Assembly: GCA_951640165.1 (NCBI GenBank)
Contig: OX621252.1
Span: 3,194,501-3,258,500 of the forward strand
Direction: 5' to 3'
Origin: Pseudoips prasinana
Lineage: Eukaryota > Arthropoda > Insecta > Lepidoptera > Nolidae
DNA length: 64,000 bases
In this document: piece after piece, positions 10,989 through 22,415 of the stretch
Layout: every line of letters starts with the position of its first letter
Numbering within the stretch: position 1 is the first letter of the stretch
Notes under the pieces: model-generated
Database searches by the model: none
Seen by the model: only the letters and a program-made list of their open reading frames with translations
Told to the model about the DNA's origin: nothing
Program-made: the position numbers and the translations under genes

Positions 10989-13900
10989 CATCATATCAGC
11001 CGAAAGACGTCCACTGCTGGACAAAGGCCTCCCCCAAAGATCTCCACAATTGCCGGTCTTGCGCTATCCGCATCCAGCGATTTCCAGCGAACCGCACAAG
11101 ATCATCGGTCCATCTTGTAGGGGGCCTGCCCACGCTGCGTCTTCCGGTTCGTGGTCGCCACTCGAGAACCTTTCTGCCCCAACGGCCGTCGGCTCTACGA
11201 GCTATGTGCCCTGCCCACTGCCACTTCAGCTTGGCAATTCTTCGGGCTATGTCGGTGACTTTGGTTCGCCTGCGGATTTCGACATTTCTGATGCGATCCC
11301 GCAGGGAGACTCCGAGCATAGCCCTCTCCATTGCTCTTTGGGTGACCTTGAGCCTTCTAATAAGGCCCATAGTGAGCGACCACGTCTCTGTTCCGTATGT
11401 CATCACTGGCAACACACACTGGTCGAAGACTTTCGACTTGAGACACTGCGGTATTTTGGACGAGAAGATGTTACGTAGCTTCCCGAACGCTGCCCATCCG
11501 AGTTGGATTCTACGATTGACCTCCTTCTCGAAGTTGGACCTACCTAGTTGGATGGTCTGTCCTAGGTAAATATAGTTCTCTACAACTTCGAGTGCAGAGT
11601 CACCAACTTTCAATTGAGTGGGTGCAACATGGACGTTTGACATGATTTTCGTCTTATCCATGTTCATTTTCAGACCCACTTGTTGAGAGACTCTGCTAAG
11701 GTCATCGAGCATTGTACCGAGGTCTTCCATGGTCTCAGCCATGACTACAATATCATCGGCAAATCGAAGGTGAGTGATGTGCTCGCCATTGACATTGATG
11801 CCAAAGCCTTTCCAGTCCAGAAGCTTGAAGACGTCTTCCAATGCAGCGGTGAACAGTTTCGGAGATATAACATCTCCCTGTCTCACGCCTCGCTGCAAGT
11901 GGATAGGTTTCGAGATCTGGTCCTGGAGTCGCACTGACATAGTGGCGTTTTCATACAAACACTTTATCACCTCGATATACCGGTAGTCAATTTGGCACCT
12001 TATGAGAGACCTCAGCACGGCCCATGTTTCGATAGAATCAAAGGCTTTCTCATAGTCCACAAACGCTAAGCACAGTGGCTTGTTATACTCTTCGGTCTTC
12101 TGTATAACTTGCCGCAGCGTATGTATGTGGTCTATGGTGCTAAAGCCTTTTCGGAAACAGGCTTGTTCGGGAGGCTGGAAGTCGTCAAACCTGCGCGCGA
12201 GACGGTTCGTAACGACCCTCGAAAACAACTTGTAAACATGGCTCAGCAGTGTGATGGGTCTATAATTCTTCAATAGGGTTTTGTCGCCCTTTTTGAAGAA
12301 GAGCACCACCACACTTCTGTGCCATGCTTGTGGCGTTTGACCATCTAGTATGACGGAGTTAAATAACTTCTGAAGGGCCCGTAGGATTGGTGTACCACCC
12401 GCCTTCAGAAGCTCTGCTGTAACTCCATCATCACCAGGCGCCTTGTTGTTCTTGAGTTGTTTGAGAGCCATTCTAATCTCGTACAGGCTGACGTCCGGGA
12501 TGTCTTCGGTGTAATGTCGGGTTAGTCGTGCTCTGGGATGTGAGGCATGACTTTTGACAGGTGGCTGTGTTGTCGTATATAACTGTCCGTAGAACTTCTC
12601 GATCTCTCCCAGCAACTCAGGTTTAGACGTGACGATTCTACCATCCTTAGTCTTCAGCTTCGTCAGTTGGCTCTGTCCAACAGACAGAGCTCTTGCGAAC
12701 ACTTTGGAGCCTTTGTTCCGCTCAATGGCCTCTTTAATAGTAATTGTATTAAATTGCTGCGTGTCGCGAGTCAAAGACTTTGAGATCTGTCTGTTGAGCT
12801 GCCGATATCTGGTAGCATCATCTGAGGATGTCAGAACCATTTTCCGTCTATCTTCCATAAGTTGCAGGGTAAAGTCAGAGATCTTTTTAGTTCTGTTTGT
12901 ACGGCGGGCCTTGAAGACCTTAGACCCAGCCGTATGGACAGCTTCTACGAGCCTGTCATAGTATGAGTCCACTTCCTCGCAGTCTGCTAGGCATTCGAAA
13001 CGGTTTTGCAGTTCGAGCTGAAATGGTTCGGGGTTTTGGACGTGGATAGGTAAAGGTCGGAGCGTAGACTTTATCAGTCGGGACCTCTGGAGTTTGACAT
13101 TAAGGTTCAATGAGCCTCTGACCAGTCTGTGATCGCTCCCGGTTTTAACCGCATTAATCACGGAGACATCATTGAACATCTGTCGTCTCGTCGACAAGAT
13201 AAAGTCTATCTCATTTTTAGTTTTACCATCCGGGCTCACCCAGGTCCATTTGCGGTGATCCGGCTTCCTGAAGAAGGAATTCATCATAAAGAGTCCCTCC
13301 TTCTCCATGAAGTCGGCCAACATTTGGCCCCGGGGGTTCCGGTCACCAGTTCCAAATTGCCCCACTCTCAGCTCATTACCGAATCGTTTGCCCAGCTTCG
13401 CGTTAAAGTCCCCCATGACCACAGTGAAATAGGAGTAAGAGTTATGTATGGCTCTGGATATGTCCTCATACATAACCTCGACTTCATCGTCGGAGTGTGT
13501 CGAAGTGGGTGCGTATACCTGTATAACCTTCAACGAATACCGCTTGGTGATTCTGAGTATAAGGTACGCAACCCTCGTCGACACACTCTCGATTTTCACT
13601 AGGTTGTTCACGAGGGACTTGTGGACTATGAACCCGACACCACCTTGGGATATTTGGTCACCCTCCCGGTAATAGAGCAGGTTTCCGGATTTCAGTATTA
13701 TCGAGTCCTCTCCCTCTCTTCGGACTTCAGATAATCCTACAATATCCCAATGTAACCTGCTCAATTCTTCCTCCAGTTCGGTTATCTTTTCGTCGGACCG
13801 CAGTGTACGTGTGTTATGTTGCCAGGGCCAGAGGTCGTCGGTGTTGGTAACGCGGAATCTGCCGGGGATTCTTAGCACCCCCTGCCCTGCCGTAACCACG

Positions 13901-14158
13901 GCTGTTACCACGGCTGGGAATAACAGGGCTGCCGGGGACTGGGGGCCGCGGTTTGGTTGTGTCCATCATTTGACGGGATTTGCCATAATCGCCACGCTTG
14001 GCACACGGGTTGGCGATCGCAGTAAGGTGGACATGGTACTCAGGAGAACGCTGCTGCCCGTTCTCTGGTATATATTCCCTCGGGACGACTTTTACGCCCC
14101 CCCACGGGATGAGAGGGGGTGGTGATATTCTTAGGCCGTCACCACACAGCAACAATTG
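10989..14158 (-). mobile_element. Full-length RTE-clade LINE, copy 1
   Basis: The element is 3.17 kb, flanked by the 11-bp direct repeat tttggaacaat at 10978-10988 and 14159-14169. The 3' end carries a short ATG-type repeat (catcat on the plus strand), as is usual for RTE. Its structure is the same as copy 2 at 46022-49191. Confidence 0.9.
10996..13911 (-). pseudogene. RTE ORF2 (endonuclease + reverse transcriptase), nearly intact
   Basis: An open frame of 971 codons with APE endonuclease (GLSEVRREGED, GGVGFIVHKS, VMGDFNAKLG, TGSDHRLVRG) and RT (APGDDGVTAELL, FVDYEKAFDSIE, RGVRQGDVISPK, LRFADDIVVMA), then a thumb and a basic C-terminal zone (WQWAGHIARR, GRRSVGRPPTRW). Compared with copy 2, two bases are missing near 13815, just before the NTRTLRSDEK motif, so the leader part lies in another frame at 13814-14155. 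Everything downstream is open, so the copy is young. Confidence 0.85.
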
Positions 14159-14169
14159 TTTGGAACAAT

Positions 14170-15395
14170 AGGACAGAGAAATTTTATTTACTTTTCACGC
14201 CCCAGTAAATATTTTAAGAAATAAATGAACTTAAGTAAATATAGAGAATACAGACAGTGGTAAACTCCACTCCCACGCCAAGGAAAGGTTATTATTTAGT
14301 ACAAAAAGTTTTAGTATATTATACTAAAACTTCTTTGCATATTTATTCATGAAATTTGAACGATGGCATCAACTTTTTTGTCCAAAATAAGAAGATTAAA
14401 CATTTAACTACACATGGCTCCATACATAGAGATTAAACTTATTAATTTCTATCTAAGCTAAATATTCATGCTAAATTACTTTATTACTGTCTATAAAAAC
14501 ATTATAAAAGTTACCCAAAATAATAAAATAATATATTTATAAAATAATATATTGAGTATTGAAAGTTATAATATGTTTGTAAAGTACCCCCGACCCGACA
14601 CAGGAATTAATTTCCCCAGTGCAGGCATTGTCTTTTTAAGTGGAATAAAAAAGTAATTAATGTATCCAAAGGAAATATAAAATATAACTTTAAACTCCGT
14701 CACCTTAAAACTTCAAAATCAAATTTTATAGCTATGAAGTTTATCCTGTTAAAGAACTAAAATTCCAGAATTTTGGAAACATCGCTGAAAGTGGTAATAT
14801 CACGGTGGGTGACAGTTGATGATCTTTTTAATTTAGTTAGATGTTAGATGATAACTCAACTTTGCGCTTACATCACGTACCGGTAAGTTATTTAATTATT
14901 TACTTTTTAGTACCTATTTTTTAAATTATTCTATGACTCTGCATTTATGACTTTACTAATATGTAGCTTTGTTTTAATCGAATACCTACAACTGTTCAAT
15001 GTCATTTGTAAAATAATTACATTTCGTATTACGATTTCATAGCGGTAAGTCTTGTAATTTCAATTCAATTGGATAATAAATTATATTTCCCTTGTTGTAT
15101 TTTATATGCGTTACACTGTATTAGGACATACAGATATGCCGGGAGCGAGATTGTTTGTAAAATGAAAGTCAACATGTTGAAATAATGATAACCCATTTCT
15201 TGAGTTAACACTCACGAAAACTACTTCGGTGATAATAAGATAAGTTGTATCCACGTAGGTTTTATAGGTATCATCCATCTGATCTTAAAAAACGGTTTAT
15301 TAAAATATTATGTTTTAGGGATTTGAAGAATTTGTTGAAAAAATCCTAATATATTGTATTAAGGAACTAGTACACAGTCCCCTACACATAGTAAT
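14170..15395. other. AT-rich region with no recognised gene
   Basis: I see no coding similarity. It probably contains upstream sequence of the BLVRB-like gene. A GT donor-like site (accggtaagtta) at 14880-14888 is one possible 5' UTR exon end, but nothing else supports it. Confidence 0.3.
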
Positions 15396-15917
15396 GCCCT
15401 CCTAGCCGAATTTCGGCCACGGCGGCCAGTCTCAATGGAGACTAGCCGCCGTGGCCGATTTTATTTGAACCGAATAATAGTTACCAACTAATGATTACAA
15501 TCTAGTGAATGCACAACTTTACAAAAAGTACTAGCACTGTCTCCCAAACTAGGCTATAGCCTGTATTTCAGGAAACAGTGCTCATTCTAATAGGTTTATA
15601 CAATAAAACAGTGGTGGACATGGTATTATTGGTAATTTACATATGTGTAAGTTTTAAACAAAATTAATTCTAGGTAGGTACGCGGCATATCTTTGTACTG
15701 CCAGTGCCAGCATGTGCGCAAACACAGGGGCACTTTCTATTTGTTCACACTAATGATCCAATGGGACACCTAGTGACACGACCGGAAAGACCGAAAACTC
15801 CCAGATTTCAGTCTCTTACTGAGAAAATCCCAAAATCACTTGGACCAACCCTGGATTTGAACCCAGGATCTCGTTATCTGTGGTTGAACATGCTACCGCT
15901 AGATCAACGAGGCAGTC
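15396..15917 (-). repeat. S3-family SINE pieces
   Basis: 15400-15470 is the reversed 3' end of the S3 SINE (cctagccgaatttcggcc) with a near-palindromic gagtctc-type hairpin. 15705-15917 holds the reversed body and tRNA-like head (tggatttgaacccaggatc, agatcaacgaggcag). The piece between is unassigned. Confidence 0.6.
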
Positions 15918-15944
15918 ACATATACACACACACTCATACAGTTT

Positions 15945-16006
15945 ACTAGCATATTACATATACTAGCATATTACATATACTAGCATATTACATATACTAG
16001 CATATT
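15945..16006. repeat. 17-bp tandem repeat
   Basis: About 3.5 copies of actagcatattacatat in direct tandem. Confidence 0.9.
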
Positions 16007-16010
16007 TGAT

Positions 16011-16275
16011 GATCACCGTAGCCTAGTTGGTAGTGCTCCTGCCTACAAAGCTGGTGGTCCTGGGTTGGAATCCCGGTAAGTGCAAATATTTGTGTGATGA
16101 GCACGAATATTTGTTTCTGAGTCATGGATGTTTTCTATGTATATAAGTATTTATCTATCTATATAGGTAAGTATGTATATCGTCGCCTGGTACCTATAGT
16201 ACAAGCTTTGCTTAGTTTGGGGCTAGGATGATCTGTGTGACATTGTCCCTAGATATTATATTATTATATCTAGTT
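16011..16275 (+). mobile_element. S1 tRNA-derived SINE
   Basis: The head has an A-box-like tagcctagttgg and a B-box-like gggttggaatcccgg (degenerate; other copies have ggttcgaatcc). The body is shared with seven other copies and the 3' end is ...tgtccctagatattat. It lies about 80 bp upstream of the BLVRB start codon, in the 5' UTR intron or leader. Confidence 0.85.
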
Positions 16276-16357
16276 TTAGAGGTTTTATACTGGTCTTTAA
16301 TAGACTTTTTGGTTTTTGGGTAGCTGTGCTGAAACCAAGTATTTTCTTTTACAGAAA

Positions 16358-16430
16358 ATGAAGAAAATTGTGATTTTTGGATCTACTGGCATGACAGGCC
16401 TCTGTGCTGTCGAAGCGGCTGTGAAAAAAG
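16358..16430 (+). CDS. BLVRB: BLVRB-like NADPH flavin reductase / biliverdin-IX-beta reductase, coding exon 1
   Basis: Encodes MKKIVIFGSTGMTG and ten more residues: the first beta strand and the GxxGxxG dinucleotide-binding loop of the NAD(P)H-binding short-chain-like fold. An acceptor (ttttcttttacag) ends at 16354, so there is probably an upstream untranslated exon. The exon ends in phase 1 at a gtattt donor. Joined with 52491-52877 and 63126-63274 it gives 202 residues; human BLVRB has 206. The family reduces flavins, and biliverdin IX-beta, with NADPH in the cytosol. The symbol reflects homology, not proven orthology. Confidence 0.9.
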
Positions 16431-16749
16431 GTATTTTATTTAAAATCTAGTGTAAATTTGTGTGGTTTTTGGACATAATCTCTACAACAGTTTTCACAAA
16501 TGTAGGAATTTCTTATATTACTGTGACTTGTGATTTTCTGTGTTGATTCCATAACTTCTTAGAAGCCTCTAGTAAAGTCTCCATTACGTTACTGAAGTTT
16601 AATAACATACAGGCAGTCCAATGAACACATATATTTATTTGTGTTCGGGGATCAAACCCGCAACCTAGGGATCAGACAGAGGGCAGGTTAACTACCAACT
16701 GTAACTTATCTATCAGTAGTTTGAGTAACGGGGACTATGCAACATATTT

Positions 16750-17135
16750 TGATGTGAAACATCTATAGCCGCACGTAAAAAAGATTTCTGGGGGAGCGAC
16801 GCGTGGCTACGTTATTTTTTTTTTATGTGAAACATCTATAGCCGCACTTAAAACAGATTTCTGGCGTGGCGACGCATGCCGTGACGCATGCGCAATCGAC
16901 TTTTTATTTTATCATTATGACATATTTAGTTCCTATATTTGTTCCCGTGACGGCTCACATTTTTTTTTTGATGTGAAATAAAACAATCGACTGTGCGATT
17001 ATTAATCGTAATATTTTATTTTATCATTATGACATATTTAGTTCATATCAAAATATGTTCTTTTCTGCATATTAATTTTAAAAAATAATGTCGATGTTTC
17101 ACATCTGCCAGGCGTCCCGTGACGGCTCACAATTT
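16750..17135. repeat. Direct-repeat cluster
   Basis: gtgaaacatctatagccgca occurs at about 16752 and 16828, followed each time by a gacgcgtgg/gacgcatgc motif; cgtgacggctcac occurs at about 16944 and 17118. It looks like stacked fragments of one dispersed repeat. Its 3' part is also at 9437-9510 in inverse orientation. Confidence 0.55.
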
Positions 17136-17298
17136 TTTTTATATTTCATTTTAAATTTACTGGATAAATTTTTTACATAACAAAAGAGCCATTAATATTT
17201 GTAATTAGTTCTTTATCATTGACAGGAATGTGTTTGGCCCCAAGGTCACCATTACGTTAACTCCCTACTGGTTTACTACTCCTGCCTCGTTTGCCGTG

Positions 17299-18342
17299 TG
17301 CGTCACGATTGCTCCGTCACGTTATCCAAACAGAAAAAGACATCGCTCAATTTTTTGTCGAAATTAGTCAAAATCGAAGGAAACAAACCAAAACTTTGTC
17401 AAAGTCAAGTCACGTTCACGATGGCGCGGCCATAATTTGGAAGTTATGGCCGCGCAATCGTGCACTTGATGTTCAACGTTCTGCCAACTTAAAACCCATG
17501 TAACTTCTTTATTTCTGCTTTGACAAAGTTCAAAATCAAAATCATTTATTTGCTTACTAAGTGTACAAACAGGTCTTATTACTTAATAGTGGTGCTTAGA
17601 ACTTAGCGGCCTTTTGCAGGCATTGCAAATTTGAGAGATAACATGTTATTTCAAGTATGGTATAGCTAAATTTATAGATACAAATTAGTTAATAATGTAA
17701 TAGTTAAAATAATGTTAGTTAAAATATTTATTCTGTCGCCATATTAATTATATGCATATGTCATGTAAATAAATGGATGGAAGTGTTAGTAGTTTGTACT
17801 CTAGAAAGTAGTACTAACTTTGTCTGTTGTTTATATGAGCTAAGATTCTTATACATTTCTTTTGGATGACAAATAATTGTTGAATGTTAACACTGTTTCC
17901 CCATAACATTATTCCATATCTTAGCCAGGAGTAGGCATGTGCGTAGTAAGCTGTTATTGTTTTTGTGTTTGTACTGTGGTTTTGGTTTGTTTCCTTCGAT
18001 TTTGACTAATTTCGACAAAAATTTTAGCGATGTCTTTTTCAGTTTGGTGAATATTTCGTGAAATATTGATCGTCTTATACTTCTTCTTTCCACAATTGTT
18101 GACAAATAAAATGTTCCATTAACAAAAATAATTAGATCTCTATCCCAAGTAGTTGGTGAGATCTCCATGGCCGCGCAATCCTTTACGTTCGCGCGGCCAA
18201 CTTAAAACCCCTGTAACTTCTTTATTTCTGCTTTGACAAAGTTTTGGTTTGTTTCCTTCGATTTTGACTAATTTTGACAAAAAAAATTGCGATGTCTTAT
18301 TCTGTTTGGATAACGTGACAGAGCAATAGTGACGCACACTCG
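17299..18342. mobile_element. Terminal-inverted-repeat element, non-autonomous
   Basis: 17299-17406 and 18234-18342 are inverted repeats of about 108 bp, both starting gtgtgcgtcac and sharing gttatccaaacagaa, aatcgaaggaaac and caaaactttgtcaaag. The interior has no transposase and includes what looks like a LINE 3' end near 17520-17640. The superfamily is not assigned. Confidence 0.65.
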
Positions 18343-18511
18343 TTGGCCTAGTGGTAGCTTATTCAATCACAGATCATAAATAGTCTTCATTTCAACCCTA
18401 AGTCAGGCTAAAAATTTATATTGGTGATCAAAATTCTCAGTATCAGCCCAGTGTTACACTGCCGTGCTTTGGATAGCACTTTGCATACATATCAGTTAAC
18501 TGCTTTCCTTA

Positions 18512-18604
18512 GTACAGACGCCAGCACATCAAGCTACCCCAATCTATCAAATTACCTAAAAAAAATTGACAGATTGGGGTAGCTGGATGTGCTGGCGCCT
18601 GTAC
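18512..18604. repeat. 39-bp-arm inverted repeat (hairpin)
   Basis: The arms 18512-18550 and 18566-18604 pair with only a few mismatches (core agctaccccaatct / agattggggtagct), separated by 15 bases. The right arm runs directly into a S2 SINE 3' end at 18600-18680. Confidence 0.8.
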
Positions 18605-18889
18605 AAGCTCTGCTTAGTTTGGGATCGGATGGCCGTGTGTGTTTGTATAATGTCCCAGGATATTATTATATAAGATTTACCTTACACCTTGTATACTGTT
18701 TACATGGGATCAAATTGTTACCAGCGATTATGTCAGAAATATGTTACTTTTACTTTGAGCATCAGATATATTCTATCAATATCGGTTAAGATAAGATATA
18801 TTTGAGATTAAGATACTGTACCATTTTATCTCGTACGGCTTAACCCAAGTACTATACGTAAAGGTTGTTTTTATTATAATCCACAAGTA

Positions 18890-19085
18890 GTGCCGCGCGG
18901 TTTTACCCGCGTTAAACTTTATAAATAACTAGCTGTGCCCCGCGGTTATACCCGAGTTAAACTTTATAAATTATAGCCTATGTGTTAATCCAGGGTGTCA
19001 GCTAACTCCTTACCAAATTTTATTAAAATCGCTGCAGCCGTTCAGGCTTGAAGAAGTAACAAACACACACACCCACAAACTTTCG
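18890..19085 (-). mobile_element. Lep1-like Helitron fragments
   Basis: The reversed Helitron 3' end occurs twice: gccgcgcggttttacccgcg near 18892, and ctagctgtgccccgcggtta at 18930 with the body following to about 19085. Confidence 0.65.
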
Positions 19086-19104
19086 CCTCTATATTCAAAG
19101 TAAA

Positions 19105-20312
19105 GTCAAAAAAAATTTATTCCGTAATAATTTACATTTATGTGGAATCGTCATATTTTTTTACCCTACCGTGCAGTGCATGACGTGGCAGCTACTGAGA
19201 AACACTGCCAGAAAACTCAGTAGGAATCCTTTTTTAAAATAAAAATATACTTAAGATTAATTACAATCATGTGTGTTGACTCAGAACAACTCAATCCCAA
19301 GCACTTTTATCACTTAAATAATCAGAAATTTTGTAATATGCCCTGCTACACAATTTGGCTTTAATAATTCTTTTAAACTTATTCGTAGACAATTCTTTAA
19401 TATCATTGGGAAGTTTGTTATAGAATCTTTCCCCATAAAAGAGTTATTTATTTTGTGGAGACGGGTAGTATGCAGTATGAGATTATTCTTATATCTAGTA
19501 TTTACATTATGTGTATCGCTCCTTTTACAGAAGGAATCGACATTTTTATGCACTTATAGTAAGTTTTCATATATATACTGAGATGGTACAGTTAGAATGT
19601 TAACCTCTTTGAACTTTTCTCTTAGAGAGACTCTCGGGCCAAGATTATAGATAGCTCTTACAGCTATTTTTTGCAATATAAATATGGTGTTAATGTCAGC
19701 AGAGCTACCCCAGGGAAGAATTCCATAGGACATTACACTATGAAAATAAATGAAATAAACCATTCTAGCTGTGTCATCATCAGTCAGCCGTCTAATAGTT
19801 TTCACTGCATATGCTGCAGAACTTAATTTGCCGGACAGTTTTTCTATTTGTGGGCTCCATTGTAGCTTTGAGTCAATAGTGATACCCAAGAACACAGTTG
19901 ATTCAACAGGGTCCAACCTAGCTCCATTAAGTTGTACATTGGATGTCGCCTGTTTCACATTCGGTGTAGTGAATTTTATGACTTTAGTTTTCTTATCATT
20001 AAGCACAAGATTATTGGCATTAAACCAATGAACAACTTTAGAGACTGCATCATTAACATCGTCAAAATTGCTTAATTGTCGGTTTATTTTGAACGTCAGG
20101 GAATTATCATCTGCAAACAACACAATCCCATGCTTATCCTTTACATAGTAAGGTAAGTCATTTATATAAATTAAAAACAAAAATGGGCCAAGAATTGACC
20201 CCTGTGGGACGCCCATTACCACTGGAGATCCCGTAGATATTTTACCGTTTATTTCGATCTTCTGAATTCTATTGCCCAAGTAAGAAGGCAGAAGTTCGAG
20301 AGCCTTGTATTA
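19105..20312 (-). mobile_element. 5'-truncated LINE (Jockey/CR1 superfamily)
   Basis: The 3' UTR is at 19105-19313 and the RT C-terminal half at 19314-20312. The 5' end is truncated near 20312 against Helitron-like sequence. Further fragments of the same family are at 9597 and 10625. Confidence 0.75.
19314..20312 (-). pseudogene. LINE reverse transcriptase, C-terminal half, one internal stop
   Basis: Begins within the RT palm (LELLPSYLGNR), then GVPQGSILGPFLFLIYINDLP, LFADDNSLTF and the thumb (FLGITIDSKLQW, LPWGSSAD). A TAA at 19554-19556 interrupts it, after which the same frame reads on through CVAGHITKF to 19314. The missing N-terminus and endonuclease make it inactive. Confidence 0.8.
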
Positions 20313-21184
20313 GTGGGATAGCCTATGTGTTATCACAATATATAAGCTATATTACGACAAAATCCATTCAGTAGCTTTTGCGTGAAAGAGTAACAAAAAT
20401 CCATACATCTATACTCGCAAACTTTCCCATTTATAATTTAAGTAGGATTTATAATACTAATAGAATATTTTTTCTGTTGTTAAGAGCCATTCCTAGTCTC
20501 ATAGCATTCCTATTTTCCTTGCTGGATTTAAAGTGTGCTTCTACCAGAGAAGTTCTATACTAAGTTGCTGCCATGGCTTGTGACAGCTAAGTTATGATAC
20601 TAAGCTAAGCTGCTAAAATAAGCAGTCTCCTCACACTGTGCCGCGCCCCCTTCCGATGTCACTTGAGACCATCTACCACATGTAACTTAATTAACGCACA
20701 TCCTGAAAATAGTTTGTTCAAAATCGTTTACTGAATCGATTTATATCATTTTTAATATAGGTAATTTTTTATTCCAAAATAATTAAAGTTACGGAACTTA
20801 TCGTTATTTTAACCCTGTACAGTCAAAACAAATTTTAATGGACCGTAAGTCAAAGTAATATGACTTTTAAAACGCAGTTTTATTTGTATTCATACAAATT
20901 CCAACATTCAACACAAAATAAAGAATAATAAACTTTATTCCAAGAAACTAATTTAGTAAATAACAATGCATATACATGTAAAATAAAAAAATTTGTGTAT
21001 GTATTATGATTACAACATAATATTCTAATTGGGGTGCTTGAGGGTGTGCGTTATTTACGTTACATGTTGTATAGCATGCATCCATAATACATACACGCAC
21101 CCATAGGCTCATAGCACACATCCAGAACGCAATCATCCATATATAAAACATAGCTTAGTTGACCCGGTTTCCACCAGTAGCAAA

Positions 21185-21345
21185 CGGTTTGGTTAGTACC
21201 TGTGGTGGCGTGGTTGCAAGTATCCACTTGCCTTTCACGCCGCAGGTCGTGGGTTCGATTCCCACTCACGACAAATATTTGTGTGCATGTACATGTCTGT
21301 TTGTCTTGAGTCTGGGTGTAATTTTATATATAAGTATGTATGTAC
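21185..21345 (+). mobile_element. S2 tRNA-derived SINE
   Basis: Tracts ggcgtggttgcaagtatcc and ggttcgattcccactcacga (B box), then tgtttgtcttgagtctggg. Other copies are at 25651 (-), 27221 (-), 53082 (-) and 62838 (+). Confidence 0.8.
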
Positions 21346-21414
21346 AAAAGAAAATTAGTACCTATATGTAGTATGTAGTTTATCAGTTATCTGGTTTCCA
21401 TAATAAAAGCTCTG

Positions 21415-21654
21415 GGGCTCTACGGCTAAGTCGTCGAACATCGATTTCTTAAATGGCGTTCAAATAAATAAAGGTTAAAAATTACTTAATCAATCGTTAA
21501 ATCGGCTTCAACGTTGACAATCGATTCCGGACCATTTATGACGTCACGTGTGCTCATGGAAAGCGATTTAACGATTGATTAAGTCATTTTTATTATTTAT
21601 TTATGACAAAGCCATTTTAGAAATCGATGTTCGGCGACTTAGCCGGTAGAGCTC
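21415..21654. mobile_element. MITE M1 (GGGCTCTAC-type TIR), copy 1
   Basis: About 240 bp and almost wholly an inverted repeat: gggctctacggctaagtcg at the left, cgacttagccggtagagc at the right. The centre contains tgacgtca. A CTG precedes the left end; the right flank has diverged. Confidence 0.8.
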
Positions 21655-22415
21655 AAGGTTCCTCAGAGGATTTATTTTACAAATAATTGTATCGCCAAAC
21701 ATGTGGACCACTTATTATTATAGAACACTGTACCCAACATCTTAATACCATGTTTATTGCAAATAAAGAACTTGTCATGTCTTGTCTTATAAATTTTCTT
21801 TCTCTCAAAGCCAGCCGTTTCGTATATCTAAGTTTTACATCAGCCGTGTGTTCTAAAAGCCCACTCGCTTTTTTTAACACGTCGATCTATTTATAAACAG
21901 TAATTATCGACACAAAACTAGTTTCCACTTCGATACAAGTATCGCGTTTTACGTTTATACGCATATAAGTTTTGTTTTTATACTACCAAAAAAGGCATGC
22001 AACGTTTTTGTAACGACTGGCCTGAAATAGCCAATTTTTTAAATGTAAAATTCAAATTCAAATTGTTTATTTGCTTTAAACTGGCCCTCACGTCATACTC
22101 GTGAACGGGTGCTGCTTGCGGTAACTGGTCGAACTGCTGTTGGGGTACTCATAATATTTTATTTTTTCATACAGTCGTCGCCTCTGGTAGACTTCTTGTG
22201 ACTTGTTAATTTTGTAAATGTACGCGGATGTACCCACCGTTTTCTCATCTAGCAAGAGGTTATTCTAATTGCTTGAGTGAAATTTAATGTTATTGTTTAT
22301 TCTCTCACAATTTTTTCATTAGATTCGTTAGATGACAACGGTTCTGTGCGTGCATTAGCCTCCATAACGCCCATCACAATGTAAAAAAATACGTGATATA
22401 AAAAAAACGTAAATA

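Noticed and set aside
13129..13602. Long plus-strand ORFs inside both RTE elements (also 12629-12961, 46716-46973, 48360-48770)
   Set aside because: They are antisense shadows of the RTE endonuclease and RT frames and recur in both copies for that reason.
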